Source of the DNA: Angelakisella massiliensis
GTDB lineage: Bacteria; Bacillota; Clostridia; Oscillospirales; Ruminococcaceae
Length of the DNA: 64,000 nucleotides
Direction of reading: 5' to 3'
Assembly (NCBI RefSeq): GCF_900104675.1
Contig: NZ_LT629945.1
Span: forward strand, 1,416,756 to 1,480,755
Shown here: one piece after another, positions 33,484 through 43,659 of the stretch
How the letters are laid out: every line of letters begins with the position of its first letter
How positions within the stretch are numbered: position 1 is the stretch's first letter
Program-made: the position numbers and the translations under genes
The notes under the pieces: generated by a model
What the model saw: the letters and a program-made list of their open reading frames with translations, nothing else
What the model was told of the DNA's origin: nothing
Database searches by the model: none

Positions 33484-33717
33484 TCATTGCTGCTGGTCAT
33501 ACCGGGAAGGCGAAGCGTCATTTTTCTCCCGCAGCCTGCGCCTATATCGTTTGGCATTGAGTACTCCGGCGCCAAAGTAAAGGATGATATTGAGAAACTG
33601 TACCGTCAGCAGCCAATCGGGGCTTCCTCCATCCAGAAAGTTTTTCAGAAAGGTCAGCGCCCATATTCCACAGCCCACAAACCAGAGCAGATACCAACGG
33701 GTCTCCTTTTTCTTCAT
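33484..33717 (-). CDS. small membrane protein (77 aa), unknown
   Basis: A 77-residue protein with two hydrophobic helices (WYLLWFVGCGIWALTFL and LLTVQFLNIILYFGAGVL) and charged ends. AAAGGAGGG is placed well before its ATG, so it is surely translated. It lies 40 bases after the larger minus-strand membrane protein gene and may be in its operon. The two-helix pattern is common among unnamed clostridial membrane proteins; I cannot give a function. Confidence 0.7.
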   Translation of the reverse strand: MKKKETRWYLLWFVGCGIWALTFLKNFLDGGSPDWLLTVQFLNIILYFGAGVLNAKRYRRRLREKNDASPSRYDQQQ

Positions 33718-33757
33718 AGGAATCCCTCCTTTGACGCGTCAGAGCAATTTTCACAGT

Positions 33758-34243
33758 TTACAGGATAATCCCCACTGCGCCCAGCAGACCGAAAGAGACC
33801 ACTCCCATGATCAGTCCGGCGGTCAGCACCCCTCCGGTAATGACCAGGAATGCGGGAATGAGCCGCAGCCGCAGTACAGCGGCAATGAGACTGCCGGTCC
33901 ACGCGCCGGTGCCGGGAGCGGGAACAGCTACAAAGAGAAACAATCCCAGCAGCTCATATTTTCCCAGCTTCCGGGCCTTTTCGTCCGCCTTATCAATGAG
34001 CCGCTGAAAAAAGCCGCCGCACACCCCTTTTTTAGCCAGGAAGGTGACCACCTGCTTGGAAAAAAGAATAAGAAAAGGTACCGGCAGAATATTCCCCAGC
34101 ACCGAGATGGGATAAACCTGCCAGAAGTCCAGCCCCATGGCTACGCCTGCAGGGATGCCGCCCCGCAGCTCCACAATGGGCAGCATGGAGATAAAGAAAA
34201 CATAAAGATACTTGTTTTTCAGTAAATTCATTAAAAAGTTCAT
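33758..34243 (-). CDS. COG2426 family membrane protein (small multidrug export-like)
   Basis: A 161-residue membrane protein with about four helices and the conserved motif MLPIVELRGGIPAGVAMG, followed by PGTGAWTGSLIA. This matches the COG2426 family, annotated as putative small multidrug export proteins but without firm biochemical proof. AAAGGAGCG precedes the ATG. A second small membrane protein gene follows on the same strand. Substrate and function are open. Confidence 0.85.
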   Translation of the reverse strand: MNFLMNLLKNKYLYVFFISMLPIVELRGGIPAGVAMGLDFWQVYPISVLGNILPVPFLILFSKQVVTFLAKKGVCGGFFQRLIDKADEKARKLGKYELLGLFLFVAVPAPGTGAWTGSLIAAVLRLRLIPAFLVITGGVLTAGLIMGVVSFGLLGAVGIIL

Positions 34244-34774
34244 AAGCCGCTCCTTTGTACTTCTGGTTGGACCTGAAGAAAATGGCTTTTGATATGATCA
34301 GCTTGGTAGTTTAGGTTTAAAAAAGGAGATGTCAGAAGGAAAAATGCCGGACCCCTGTCCTTTCCCAAGGGGACGACCGATGTTTTCAGGCGCTTCCTCC
34401 TTTGGGGAGTTTTCCTCCTGTGGGAAATATGAAGAAACTTCTGGAAATAAGTGGAATTCTGAAGGCTGAAGGGCATAAAACAAAGGTCCCATCGCCTGGT
34501 GAAGGGATGTTTCCATGACAGCGCCGTTTTTGTCCGATGCTTTGACCCCTTGTTCGTCGAGGAGATGTTCCTTGTTTGCTGCAAGTATAACTGTTTTCAA
34601 CCTCCGGGAAAGACTTGGGAATGCTGAAACAGGCATTTGACCTTATTGTATCGGGTTTTTTGAAAAAAGACAATGGCAGGGCAATATTTTTTCTGTTCTT
34701 GCGGCGTGGAAAAGAGAAATTCGCACTCACCGGGGACGAGTGTCAAAAAAGTTGTAAATTAATTATGAAGTCTC
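34244..34774. other. divergent intergenic region
   Basis: Between the COG2426 gene and the hrcA promoter. Minus-strand frames near 34240-34730 overlap in three phases without a ribosome site. Nothing else recognised. Confidence 0.4.
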
Positions 34775-34802
34775 TTGACAACGGCTGAAAATGATGTAAA
34801 AT
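34775..34802 (+). promoter_or_regulatory. sigma-A promoter of the heat-shock operon
   Basis: TTGACA at 34775-34780 and TAAAAT at 34797-34802 with a 16-base spacer, followed eight bases later by the CIRCE operator. Confidence 0.75.
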
Positions 34803-34810
34803 AATAATCG

Positions 34811-34837
34811 TTAGCACTCGAGATAAATGAGTGCTAA
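34811..34837. promoter_or_regulatory. CIRCE element (HrcA operator)
   Basis: TTAGCACTC, nine bases, GAGTGCTAA: a perfect match to the CIRCE consensus. It lies directly after the -10 box and before hrcA, so HrcA represses its own operon and heat shock relieves it. Confidence 0.97.
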
Positions 34838-34858
34838 AAATGAAAGGGGCGACAAGTG

Positions 34859-35902
34859 ATGGAACTGGATGAAAGAAAACTGAAAATCCTTGCAGCCATC
34901 ACGGAAACATATCTTAAAACCGGTGAGCCGGTGGGCTCCAAACTGATCGCGGCGCTTTTGGGCGGCAGGGTTTCCCCCGCCACGGTGCGCAACGATATGG
35001 CGGTGCTTTTTGATCTGGGACTGCTGGAACAGCCTCATACCTCCGCGGGACGGGTGCCTTCCCATCTGGGTCTGCGGCTGTATATCGATCAGCTGATGCC
35101 AACGCAGCCCTTGACGCTGGAAGAGCGGCAGGAGATCGAGGCGCTTTTCAACCGGCGCAATCCGGACCCGGATAAACTGCTGGAGGATTCCGCACGGGCT
35201 CTGGCGAAATATACCAACTGCGCGGCCATTTCCACCACAATGTATAAGCAGAACGCTACAGTTCGTAAAATTGAACTGATTCCGGCCACTGCCCATACAG
35301 TAGTGATCCTGCTCATCGCCTCCAACGGTATGATCAAAAATAAGGTCTGCCGTGTGGATTTCCGCCTGACACCCAAGATCGTGGATTTCTTCACCAGCTT
35401 TGCCAACTCCAGGCTGGCCGGCAGAGGGATCAACGAAATCACCCGCAATTACATCAACTCCATCTCCTTCTCTCTGGGGGAGTACACCGATATCTTCTCT
35501 CCGCTGCTGACGGCAATTTATGATCTGTGCCGGGAAGCAAGCGACGGCAGGATCTATCGCAGCGGCACTTCCAATCTGCTGGAATATGGAGAGCTGCGGC
35601 AGATCGCCAATCAGTTGTTCCGGGTCATCAATTCCCGGGAAGAGCTGATGGACCTGATTGACCGGGATGAGAATGGTGTCCGGGTGAGCATCGGCAGGGA
35701 AAATCAGAAGCTGGAGCTGGCGGATTCCACCGTTATTATTTCCAAGTATAAAATCGGCGAAGACAGCATGGGGGCTGTGGGGCTGATCGGTCCTATCCGG
35801 ATGGATTATGCCCGGCTGCTGCCCCACATTGAGTATTTTTCCCAGATGCTCGGCAAACTATTGAACGAGACCCTGGAGGATCAGGATGATCCCGGGGCGT
35901 AA
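34859..35902 (+). CDS. hrcA: heat-inducible transcription repressor HrcA
   Basis: A 347-residue repressor that binds CIRCE. The N-terminal winged helix (RKLKILAAITETYLKTGEPVGS and SPATVRNDMAVL) and the GLLEQPHTSAGRVPSHLGLRLYID segment are typical, followed by the GAF-like dimer domain. ATG 34859 is used; a GTG directly before it is also possible with the same AAAGGGG site. It is the first gene of hrcA-grpE-dnaK-dnaJ, 22 bases after the CIRCE element. GroE proteins often help HrcA fold, but groESL is not in the window. Confidence 0.96.
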   Translation: MELDERKLKILAAITETYLKTGEPVGSKLIAALLGGRVSPATVRNDMAVLFDLGLLEQPHTSAGRVPSHLGLRLYIDQLMPTQPLTLEERQEIEALFNRRNPDPDKLLEDSARALAKYTNCAAISTTMYKQNATVRKIELIPATAHTVVILLIASNGMIKNKVCRVDFRLTPKIVDFFTSFANSRLAGRGINEITRNYINSISFSLGEYTDIFSPLLTAIYDLCREASDGRIYRSGTSNLLEYGELRQIANQLFRVINSREELMDLIDRDENGVRVSIGRENQKLELADSTVIISKYKIGEDSMGAVGLIGPIRMDYARLLPHIEYFSQMLGKLLNETLEDQDDPGA

Positions 35903-35922
35903 TACAGAAAGGGGAAAGCGTC

Positions 35923-36498
35923 TTGTCCAGAAAAGACAGCGAAAAGAAACCAGCGGAGGCTGTGGAGGAAGCAGTGGAAACTGCAGAGAATACGGAAACC
36001 GTTGGCTCTGAAGAGACAGCGCAGCAACAAACTCAGCAGCAGGAACCTTCTCCCCAGGAAAAGGAGCTGGAGCAGCTTCGGGGCCAGGTAACGGAAGAAA
36101 AAGACCGCTATCTGCGGCTGATGGCAGAATTTGAAAACTATCGCCGCCGTACCACCAAGGAAAAGGAAGCTGCATATCCCGAGGCTGTGGCCAACATTGT
36201 CAAAGAGCTGCTGCCGGTGGTGGATAACTTCCAGCGGGCTCTGGAAGCCCCCTGCAGTGATGAAGGTTACCGCAAGGGTGTGGAAATGACCTATGACGGC
36301 CTGATGGGAGTGCTGCGTACCATGGGGCTGGAGGAGTTCGGCGAAGTGGGAGAAACCTTTGACGCCAACCTCCACAATGCGGTTATGCACGTTGAAGATG
36401 AGAATCTGGGAAAAAATGTGATCTCCCAGGTGTTCCAGAAAGGCTACCGCATCGGCGAACGGATTTTGCGCTACGCCATGGTGCAGACCGCCAATTAA
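35923..36498 (+). CDS. grpE: nucleotide exchange factor GrpE
   Basis: A 191-residue GrpE, which speeds ADP release from DnaK. An acidic, Gln-rich N-terminus (to about residue 50) is followed by the long coiled coil (EKDRYLRLMAEFENYRRR) and the C-terminal beta domain (EVGETFDANLHNAV, QVFQKGYRIGERILRYAMV). The start is TTG at 35923 with AAAGGGG upstream; it lies 20 bases after hrcA. Between grpE and dnaK there are two small hairpins (36511-36526 and 36565-36579), perhaps mRNA processing or stability signals. Confidence 0.96.
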   Translation: MSRKDSEKKPAEAVEEAVETAENTETVGSEETAQQQTQQQEPSPQEKELEQLRGQVTEEKDRYLRLMAEFENYRRRTTKEKEAAYPEAVANIVKELLPVVDNFQRALEAPCSDEGYRKGVEMTYDGLMGVLRTMGLEEFGEVGETFDANLHNAVMHVEDENLGKNVISQVFQKGYRIGERILRYAMVQTAN

Positions 36499-36597
36499 GC
36501 AAGTGATCAACCGTCCGGAGGGACGGATTTCATAAAAACAGAACCAAAAATCAAATTTTAAATAGGCGCATTGGGCGCCAATAGGAGGAAACAGATT

Positions 36598-38424
36598 ATG
36601 AGTAAGATTATCGGCATCGACCTTGGTACAACCAATTCCTGTGTCGCGGTGCTGGAGGGCGGCGAGGCCGTCGTCATCCCCAACCCCGAGGGCGGCAGAA
36701 CTACTCCTTCCGTGGTTGCCTTTAAGGATAATGAGAGAATGGTGGGCCAGATTGCAAAGCGTCAGGCCATCACCAATCCTGACCGGACCGTCTCTTCCAT
36801 CAAACGGCATATGGGCAGCGACTACAAGGTGAATATCGACGGCAAGAGCTACACCCCCCAAGAGATTTCCGCTATGATCCTGCAAAAGCTGAAGAGCGAC
36901 GCGGAGGCTTATCTGGGTGAGAAGGTCACCGAGGCGGTCATCACCGTCCCTGCATACTTCACTGACGCTCAGCGTCAGGCCACCAAGGACGCGGGCAAGA
37001 TCGCCGGTCTGGATGTCAAGAGAATCATCAACGAGCCCACTGCCGCTGCTCTGGCTTACGGCATTGATAAGGAAAATGACCAGAAGATCATGGTCTACGA
37101 CCTGGGCGGCGGTACCTTCGATGTTTCCGTCATCGAGATGGGCGAAGGCGTACAGGAAGTTCTGGCTACCGCCGGTAACAACCACCTGGGCGGCGATGAC
37201 TTCGATGAGCGGGTGCTCAACTATATGCTCAGCGATTTCAAGGCCAATAACGGCATTGATCTGCGCAACGACAAGATGGCTCTCCAGCGTCTCCGTGAGG
37301 CTGCTGAAAAGGCAAAATGCGACCTGTCCGGCATGACCAGCACTCAGGTGAACCTGCCCTATATCACTGCTGACGCCACCGGCCCCAAGCACTTTGAGAT
37401 GACCATTACCCGGGCGAAGTTCAATGAGCTGACCCACGACCTGGTGGAATCCACCATGGGTCCTGTCCGTCAGGCTCTGTCCGATGCCGGCCTGAAGCCC
37501 TCTGATATCAACAAGGTGCTGCTGGTGGGCGGCTCCACCCGTATTCCTGCTGTTCAGGAAGCGGTCAAGGAGTTTATGGGCAAGGATCCCTTCAAGGGCA
37601 TCAATCCCGATGAATGTGTGGCTGTGGGCGCTGCTCTCCAGGGCGGTGTTCTCACCGGTGATGTCAAGGGCCTGCTGCTGCTGGATGTTACCCCCCTGTC
37701 CCTGGGCGTTGAGACCCTGGGCGGCGTGATGACCAAGATCATCGAGCGCAACACCACCATCCCCACCAAGAAGAGCCAGATCTTCACCACCCCTGCTGAC
37801 AATCAGACCACTGTTGAGGTCCATGTCCTTCAGGGTGAGCGTGAGATGGCTGCTGACAACAAGACCCTGGGCAACTTCAAGCTGACCGATATTCCTGCTG
37901 CCCCCAGAGGTGTGCCGCAGATCGAAGTGACCTTTGATATCGATGCCAACGGTATCGTTCATGTTTCCGCCAAGGATCTGACCTCCGGTAAGGAGACCGG
38001 TATCACCATCACCTCCTCCACCAATATGTCCAAGGACGATGTGGAGAAGGCTGTCAAGGATGCTGAGCGGTATGCCGAAGAGGATAAGAAGCGCCGTGAG
38101 GCTATCGATCTGCGCAACAATGCCGATCAGCTGGTGTTCAATGTAGAGAAGTCCATGAGCGAAATGGGCGACAAGCTGCCCGCCGATGACAAGGCTGCCA
38201 TTGAAGAGCGGATTAATGCGCTGAAAGAAGCGCTGAAGGGTGACAACCTGGATGAGATCCGCAATAAGATGAATGATGTCCAGGCAAAATTTGCTGACCT
38301 TGCTCAGAAGGCCCAGGCCGCCGCTCAGGCTGCTGGAGCTGCCGGCGCTCAGCCCGGTGCGGAGCCGCCCAAGAATGATGACGGTTATGTGGATGCCGAT
38401 TACAGATCGGTAGATAACAACTGA
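36598..38424 (+). CDS. dnaK: molecular chaperone DnaK (Hsp70)
   Basis: A 608-residue Hsp70 with all ATPase motifs: [45 protein letters not shown] and [14 protein letters not shown], followed by the linker [12 protein letters not shown] and the substrate-binding domain; the C-terminal tail is Ala/Gln-rich. AGGAGG lies before the ATG. Codon use is strongly biased as expected of a highly expressed gene. A very long antisense frame overlapping it is a by-product of that bias. Confidence 0.98.
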   Translation: MSKIIGIDLGTTNSCVAVLEGGEAVVIPNPEGGRTTPSVVAFKDNERMVGQIAKRQAITNPDRTVSSIKRHMGSDYKVNIDGKSYTPQEISAMILQKLKSDAEAYLGEKVTEAVITVPAYFTDAQRQATKDAGKIAGLDVKRIINEPTAAALAYGIDKENDQKIMVYDLGGGTFDVSVIEMGEGVQEVLATAGNNHLGGDDFDERVLNYMLSDFKANNGIDLRNDKMALQRLREAAEKAKCDLSGMTSTQVNLPYITADATGPKHFEMTITRAKFNELTHDLVESTMGPVRQALSDAGLKPSDINKVLLVGGSTRIPAVQEAVKEFMGKDPFKGINPDECVAVGAALQGGVLTGDVKGLLLLDVTPLSLGVETLGGVMTKIIERNTTIPTKKSQIFTTPADNQTTVEVHVLQGEREMAADNKTLGNFKLTDIPAAPRGVPQIEVTFDIDANGIVHVSAKDLTSGKETGITITSSTNMSKDDVEKAVKDAERYAEEDKKRREAIDLRNNADQLVFNVEKSMSEMGDKLPADDKAAIEERINALKEALKGDNLDEIRNKMNDVQAKFADLAQKAQAAAQAAGAAGAQPGAEPPKNDDGYVDADYRSVDNN

Positions 38425-38446
38425 TAAGGCCCCCTGACGGGGCGTT

Positions 38447-38479
38447 GCGGGCAGGGCGGCGGTGCCGTCCTGCCCCCGC
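38447..38479 (+). promoter_or_regulatory. GC-rich stem-loop between dnaK and dnaJ
   Basis: GCGGGCAGG pairs with CCTGCCC(CC)GC around a GC-rich loop; a smaller GGCCCC/GGGGC hairpin precedes it. No T-run follows, so a role in lowering dnaJ relative to dnaK by mRNA processing is more likely than full termination. Confidence 0.5.
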
Positions 38480-38564
38480 CTGTGTTCACAGGCCAATGGA
38501 CAGAATCTAGTGAAAGGGTCCGTATTGCGGGAGCAATGCCCCTTGCGGAATGAGGGTGAACATT

Positions 38565-39737
38565 TTGCCGGAAAAAAGAGATTATTATGAGGTACTGGGG
38601 GTCTCTAAAGGCTGCAGCGAGGATGAACTGAAAAAGGCCTACCGAAAACTGGCCAAAAAGTACCATCCCGACCTGAATCCCGGTGATAAAGAGGCGGAAG
38701 CAAAATTCAAAGAGGTCAATGAGGCTTACGAGATCCTGTCTGATAAAGATAAACGGGCCCGTTACGATCAGTTCGGCCATGCGGGGGTAGATCCCAACTA
38801 TGGTGCGGGCGCTCCCGGAGGAGCCGGCGGATTCGGCGGATTCAGCGGCGGCTTTGGGGATTTGGGAGATATTTTTGGAGACCTGTTTGGCAGCGGTTTT
38901 GGTTTTGGCGGCAGCACCAGGACCCGGGACCCCAATGGTCCGGTCCGGGGCAGCGATGTGGGCTGCCAGGTGGTGCTCAGCTTTATGGAAGCGGTCAAGG
39001 GCTGCAAAAAGCAGATCACCTTCCAGCGGCTGGAAAACTGCAGTGACTGCGGCGGCAGCGGCGCTTCTGCCGGCAGCAAGCCGGAGACCTGCCCCAACTG
39101 TCACGGCAGCGGCCAGGTGCGGACAGTTCGCTCCATCCCCGGTTTGGGCAGTGTCCAGACCACCAGCGCATGCCCCCGCTGCGGCGGCAAAGGAAAGATC
39201 ATCAGCAATCCCTGTAAGAAATGCGGCGGCAAGGGTCGTGTCCGGGTCACCAAGACCCTGGAGGTCAGTATCCCCGCTGGTATTGATGATGATCAGACCT
39301 TCGCAGTGCGGGGACAGGGCGATCAGGGAATCAACGGCGGTCCTTCCGGCGATGTCCATGTGACAGTGTCGGTGCGGCCTGATCCCCTCTTCAACCGGGA
39401 CGGTTTCAACATCTGGTGCGATATTCCCATTACCTATACACAGGCTGTGCTGGGTGACGATATCGTGGTGCCCACGGTGGATGGCCGGGTGGAATATCAT
39501 GTTCCCGAAGGTACCCAGAACGGTGCGGTATTCCGTCTGCGGGATAAGGGTGTGCCTTCCCCCAGCGGCCGCGGCAGAGGCGACCAGTATGTTCGGGTGA
39601 ACATTGAAGTACCCAAGGGCCTGACCAAAAACCAGAAGGATAAGCTTCGGGAGTTTGAGGCAAGCCTCAGCGACAAGAACTATAATAAACGCCAGGGCTT
39701 CTTTGACAAGCTCCGGGAAAAATTTGAAAATAAATAA
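38565..39737 (+). CDS. dnaJ: chaperone protein DnaJ
   Basis: A 390-residue type I J-protein, co-chaperone of DnaK. The J domain ([11 protein letters not shown]...[10 protein letters not shown], with the HPD triad) is followed by a Gly/Phe-rich region, the zinc centre with four CxxCxGxG repeats ([32 protein letters not shown]) and two C-terminal substrate domains. I chose the TTG at 38565 because AGGGTG lies six bases before it and the usual N-terminus starts there; ATG at 38550 is the alternative. Last gene of the operon, with a terminator after it. Confidence 0.96.
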   Translation: MPEKRDYYEVLGVSKGCSEDELKKAYRKLAKKYHPDLNPGDKEAEAKFKEVNEAYEILSDKDKRARYDQFGHAGVDPNYGAGAPGGAGGFGGFSGGFGDLGDIFGDLFGSGFGFGGSTRTRDPNGPVRGSDVGCQVVLSFMEAVKGCKKQITFQRLENCSDCGGSGASAGSKPETCPNCHGSGQVRTVRSIPGLGSVQTTSACPRCGGKGKIISNPCKKCGGKGRVRVTKTLEVSIPAGIDDDQTFAVRGQGDQGINGGPSGDVHVTVSVRPDPLFNRDGFNIWCDIPITYTQAVLGDDIVVPTVDGRVEYHVPEGTQNGAVFRLRDKGVPSPSGRGRGDQYVRVNIEVPKGLTKNQKDKLREFEASLSDKNYNKRQGFFDKLREKFENK

Positions 39738-39748
39738 AGCAGCCTTTT

Positions 39749-39787
39749 AAATAAGCTGCCGGGATTCGTTCCGGCGGCTTATTTTTG
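39749..39787 (+). terminator. terminator of the heat-shock operon
   Basis: AATAAGCTGCCGG and CCGGCGGCTTATT form the stem (one mismatch), followed by TTTG. It starts eleven bases past the dnaJ stop. Confidence 0.8.
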
Positions 39788-40160
39788 TTATGAGTGGAAA
39801 CCAACGGCTTTGCCGGCGAAGGCATCATGTAAAAAGCTTTATTTTGGGGCATCGGGCAAAGCAAGAGATAAACAGGTGATCGCTGTCCATAAAAGCTTTC
39901 TCAAAACAGGGGCTGCCTGTTTGGGGGCCGTGGGGCAAGTGATGCAAGCAAAATAAAATTCAGTATTCTTTGAGACATATGCAGGAAACGGCCCTTCAGA
40001 GCTTGAGCAAACCATCCGCTCAGCGGGCAGTTTTAACTGCGGGCTTTGCGGGGCGGCGGGCAATACGCTGAAAGCTGCTCTCTGGCAACAGATAAAGGCA
40101 GTGGGCCGATGTTTTGCCCCGGTTTTTTTCCCTGTGCAGCGGCGCAGAACCATCAGTTAC
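39788..40160. other. convergent intergenic region
   Basis: Between the heat-shock operon terminator and the terminator of the minus-strand transporter. No supported gene or RNA. Confidence 0.35.
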
Positions 40161-40196
40161 AAAAAACGCCCCCCTGCTTTTAACGGCAGAGGGGCG
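40161..40196 (-). terminator. terminator downstream of the NSS transporter
   Basis: On the minus strand CGCCCCTCTGC pairs with GCAGGGGGGCG and is followed by TTTTTTG. It lies about 150 bases beyond the transporter stop. Confidence 0.7.
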
Positions 40197-40344
40197 GTAT
40201 GCTTGGGATCAGAATGAATATTTTCCAATTTGGATTGCAGCCAATTACAGCACGCAGCCTGATCAATGACTTGTTTCATCTTTGAGAAAGTCACATTGCA
40301 GCGAAGTAAGGAAAACCGCAGAAAAGGCAGATGAAGGATACCGC

Positions 40345-41703
40345 TCAGATTACCAGCAGACCCAGCGCATCCAGAACCGAACTGACCAGAACAGCAATAA
40401 TAAAGATGGGCGCGATATAGCGGATCATAACAATAAACAGCTTCTCCCGGTGGAAATGGGAAGAGTGCTTTACTTCGCTCAAAATAGAATCCACGCCGAT
40501 ACCTTTGGAAACAAAAATACAGGTGCAGAAAGCAGCCACAGGCATCATCACGGAATTGCTGATAAAATCCAGAGAATCCAGGATGTTTTTCCCAAGGAAG
40601 GTGATTGCCGACCAGGGACCATGTCCCAGGGAAGAGGGGATACCAAGCGCAAGGCATATGACCAGCACCGCCATGCAGGCCTGGGGACGGGAAATGTGGA
40701 ACTGATCCAGGAAAATGGATACAATGGCTTCCATCAGCGAGATGGTGGAGGTAATGGCTGCAAAAAGGACCAGCAGGAAGAAGATCGCTCCTATGATCCC
40801 GCCCATATTCATGCTGGCAAACACCTTGGGAATGGTGATGAACATCAGCCCCGCGCCGGCATTGAGAGCATCAGCGTCCCCGCCGGAGTAGGCAAAAACA
40901 GCGGGAATGATGATCAGACCGGCCAAAAAGGCGATGCCGGTGTCAAAGATTTCGATCTGTCCCACGCAATGGGCAAGGTCGGTATCCTTTTTCATATAGG
41001 AACCGTAAGTGATCATGATGCCCATAGCCAGCGACATGGAATAGAACATCTGCCCCATAGCGGCCACTACCGTCATCACCGAAAAGCGGGAGGGATCGGG
41101 AAGGATGTAATACAGCACCCCTTCCCAGGCTCCAGGCCGGGTAATGGAGAAGATAGCGATGATGACAGACAGAATCACCAGAAAAGGCATGAGGATTTTG
41201 CTGCATTTTTCGATGCCCTTTTCAACGCCCATCATCACCACAGCAAAAGTGGCCAGCAGACACAGCAGAAACCAGAAAATCGGCGACCAGGTGCTGCGGA
41301 TAAAAGCGGAAAAATAACCATCGGCTGCGGCTTGCTGTCCGCCTCCGGTGAGGTAAGTGAACAGGTATTTGGCAACCCAGCCGCTGATGACCGTGTAATA
41401 GGGGAGAATGATCATTGGCACCAGCGAGGAGAGAATTCCTACAAAACCGAATCTTTTGTCCAGTGCGCGATAGGCTCCAACAGCGCTCAATCCGGTTTTC
41501 CGGCCGATGGCGATTTCAGCGGTCATCAGTGTAAAGCCGAAGGTGACAGCCAGGATGATATAGACCAGCAAAAAGATGCCGCCTCCATATTTGGCGGCCA
41601 GATAGGGAAATCTCCAGATATTGCCCAGGCCGACTGCGGAACCGGCAGCGGCCAATACGAACCCGATCCGACTGGTAAAACTGCTTCTGGCGGATGATTC
41701 CAT
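40345..41703 (-). CDS. neurotransmitter:sodium symporter family transporter
   Basis: A 452-residue membrane protein of the NSS (SLC6/LeuT-like) family, which imports amino acids or related amines with sodium. The N-terminal signature GSAVGLGNIWRFPYLAAKYGGG includes the sodium and substrate-binding unwound helix 1; about eleven helices follow, as in many bacterial members. The ATG at 41703 is used, preceded by GAGGG. It appears monocistronic and ends before a terminator. The exact amino acid cannot be read from sequence. Confidence 0.93.
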   Translation of the reverse strand: MESSARSSFTSRIGFVLAAAGSAVGLGNIWRFPYLAAKYGGGIFLLVYIILAVTFGFTLMTAEIAIGRKTGLSAVGAYRALDKRFGFVGILSSLVPMIILPYYTVISGWVAKYLFTYLTGGGQQAAADGYFSAFIRSTWSPIFWFLLCLLATFAVVMMGVEKGIEKCSKILMPFLVILSVIIAIFSITRPGAWEGVLYYILPDPSRFSVMTVVAAMGQMFYSMSLAMGIMITYGSYMKKDTDLAHCVGQIEIFDTGIAFLAGLIIIPAVFAYSGGDADALNAGAGLMFITIPKVFASMNMGGIIGAIFFLLVLFAAITSTISLMEAIVSIFLDQFHISRPQACMAVLVICLALGIPSSLGHGPWSAITFLGKNILDSLDFISNSVMMPVAAFCTCIFVSKGIGVDSILSEVKHSSHFHREKLFIVMIRYIAPIFIIAVLVSSVLDALGLLVI

Positions 41704-42004
41704 AAAAACCCTCTTTCCGCTGCCGGATAAATTTTGAAAAAGAAAGGGCAGCCGGTATATTATGACATAAATACCTTTCATTTTCAATGTTACAGGGAAG
41801 GTTGAATGGAGTTTTTGGGTTCTTTTCTCCGCTTTTGAGAAAAGGAAGGGCCTTTATCGTGAAAAAGGACGAATTTTATTTCCCCGATACCTCATCTCAG
41901 GATAAACAATTTCCCTGAACTGTCAAAAAGGCCCCATCATCCACAGGGGAGTTGGGAAGCCTCTGGGGATAATGGAGCCTGTGAAAATAACAATGGCTGC
42001 TGAT
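41704..42004. other. intergenic region
   Basis: Just over 300 bases upstream of the NSS transporter and downstream of the EamA gene. No terminator, operator or gene recognised. Confidence 0.3.
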
Positions 42005-42898
42005 TTATTGTGCGGTTCCGGTCTGCCGGAGGTTGTGACGGAACAGCAGGACAGCAGTGCCGATAATGATGACATATCCCACCAGGCTCCAGCCATCCGG
42101 CAGCTGGTCGAAGATGAAGAAGCCCAAAACGGCGGAAAACAGAACCTGGGAGTAGTCGAATACGGAGATCTCCTTCGCAGGGGCAAAGCCATAGGCAGCG
42201 GTGACGCCAAATTGTCCCACAGAAGCCGCGCATCCCGCCAGAATCAGAATACCCAACTGTTCCAAGGTCATGGGGACATAGTGGAAAGCGATCCAGGGCA
42301 GCACCGCCAGGCAGGAGAAGAGGGAAAAGAAAAGCACGATAGCGGCTCCAGGTTCACCTCGCTGGGTCAGTCCCCGGACGCAGGTATAAGCCGCGCCGGA
42401 AAAACAAGCACCCAACAATCCGATGATGGAAGGAAATACCGCGGAAAAGTCCAGGGAGGGGTGGACAATAAACAGACAGCCGCAAAAGGCTGCCGCCACA
42501 GCCAGCTTCTGAATATTGTCTGCCCGTTCCCGCAGAAACAGCGCGGAGAAGATGATAACAAAGAAAGGAGTGAGCTTGTTGATGATGGAGGCGTCGGAAA
42601 GAATCAGGTGGTCCACCGCGTAATAATTGCACAGCAACCCGGCTGTTCCCAGGGAAGCCCTCAGTATCAGCAGAGGAAGATTAGGACGCTGCCAGTACCG
42701 TGTGGGCAGTTTGCTGCGCCACAGCATCCAGCCGGCCACCACCGCGGCCACCACATTACGGAAGAAGGCTTTCTGCACCGAAGGCAGGTCGCCCGCCAGC
42801 TTGACAAACACGTTCATCAGCGCGAAACCCAGGGCGGACAGCAGGATGCAGCAGATTCCCCGGGCGGTGGGGCTGAGGGAAGAAAAGAAGCGCTTCAT
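42005..42898 (-). CDS. DMT superfamily EamA transporter
   Basis: A 297-residue membrane protein with ten helices arranged as two EamA repeats (first begins ILLSALGFALMNVFVKLAG; second begins SIIGLLGACFSGAAYTCVR). EamA carriers export or import small metabolites such as amino acids or nucleosides. The ATG overlaps the stop of the preceding HD gene (ATGA on the minus strand), so the pair is co-translated. Substrate is unknown, and the link with the HD protein may be only genomic. Confidence 0.9.
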   Translation of the reverse strand: MKRFFSSLSPTARGICCILLSALGFALMNVFVKLAGDLPSVQKAFFRNVVAAVVAGWMLWRSKLPTRYWQRPNLPLLILRASLGTAGLLCNYYAVDHLILSDASIINKLTPFFVIIFSALFLRERADNIQKLAVAAAFCGCLFIVHPSLDFSAVFPSIIGLLGACFSGAAYTCVRGLTQRGEPGAAIVLFFSLFSCLAVLPWIAFHYVPMTLEQLGILILAGCAASVGQFGVTAAYGFAPAKEISVFDYSQVLFSAVLGFFIFDQLPDGWSLVGYVIIIGTAVLLFRHNLRQTGTAQ

Positions 42899-43494
42899 GT
42901 CCGCTGTACCTCCGAGGTCCCTTTTTCCCGCAGGTAGGTGGATTCCAGGTCCGCAAGGTGCAGCTTGACTGCCAGAGGATATTTATCGTAGGCCAGGCTG
43001 ATGGCAAAGCTGCCGCCCCGACAGGCTTCGTCAAAGCCCCCCATATGCCAGCGGATGGCAGTGGCCTCCGCCGGTTTGAGCCGGACGAACCGCTCGATGA
43101 GAAAGACACTTTTTTCCCCGTGACCGTAGGGGAAGGAATCCTCCACTACATAATAGGGCTTTTTCTCCCACTGGCCGGTCTGTTCGTTTTTCACATTCCG
43201 GGTGGAGACCTTATAGAACTGGGCTTTGCACAGATCGTGGAGAAGGGCGCACAGAGCGAAGCTTTCGGGGTTATCTTCGCCCTCCACAAAGTGTTTTTCC
43301 ATCATCGTCTCATACACGCTCACCGAATGCATCACCAGTCCTCCCGCGCAGGCGCAATGAAAGCGGGTGCTGGCGGGGGCGGTGAAAAAATCGGTCCCCT
43401 GGAGCCATTTCAGCAGCTCCTGGGCCCCTTCACGATGAATATTCTGCTCATAAATGTCCAAAAAACGCTGTTTGTAATCGAGGTTCAGGTCCAT
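42895..43494 (-). CDS. HD domain hydrolase
   Basis: A 199-residue HD-superfamily phosphohydrolase-like protein. Metal ligands are expected at the His in CAGGLVMHSVSVY, the doublet in ALLHDLCKAQFY, later YGHGEKSV and the final Asp in LHLADLES. Proteins of this size and type often appear as HD family hydrolases in clostridia with unknown substrate, likely nucleotide-related. AAAGGAG precedes the ATG. It overlaps the EamA gene downstream by four bases. The insert between HD and YGHGEKS (VSTRNVKNEQTGQWEKKPYY) is variable and may bind substrate. Confidence 0.85.
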   Translation of the reverse strand: MDLNLDYKQRFLDIYEQNIHREGAQELLKWLQGTDFFTAPASTRFHCACAGGLVMHSVSVYETMMEKHFVEGEDNPESFALCALLHDLCKAQFYKVSTRNVKNEQTGQWEKKPYYVVEDSFPYGHGEKSVFLIERFVRLKPAEATAIRWHMGGFDEACRGGSFAISLAYDKYPLAVKLHLADLESTYLREKGTSEVQRT

Positions 43495-43659
43495 AATGGT
43501 CGGTTCTCCTTTTTGGATATTACGGCGGAAAAGAACGTTTTTCTCCTTCTATGTATTGGAAGCGGAGGAGAAACGGATACTTTCCCAAGGCTTACCAGAG
43601 GCATTATAGCATATTTTCTCCGGTTATGGTAAGATAAAGGAAAAAAGGAGGCGGTTTGT

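Noticed and set aside
35881-38496. An 871-codon open frame antisense to grpE and dnaK
   Set aside because: It is created by the biased codon use of dnaK on the opposite strand; it has no ribosome site and its protein has Ile/Gly/His-rich composition typical of such mirrors.
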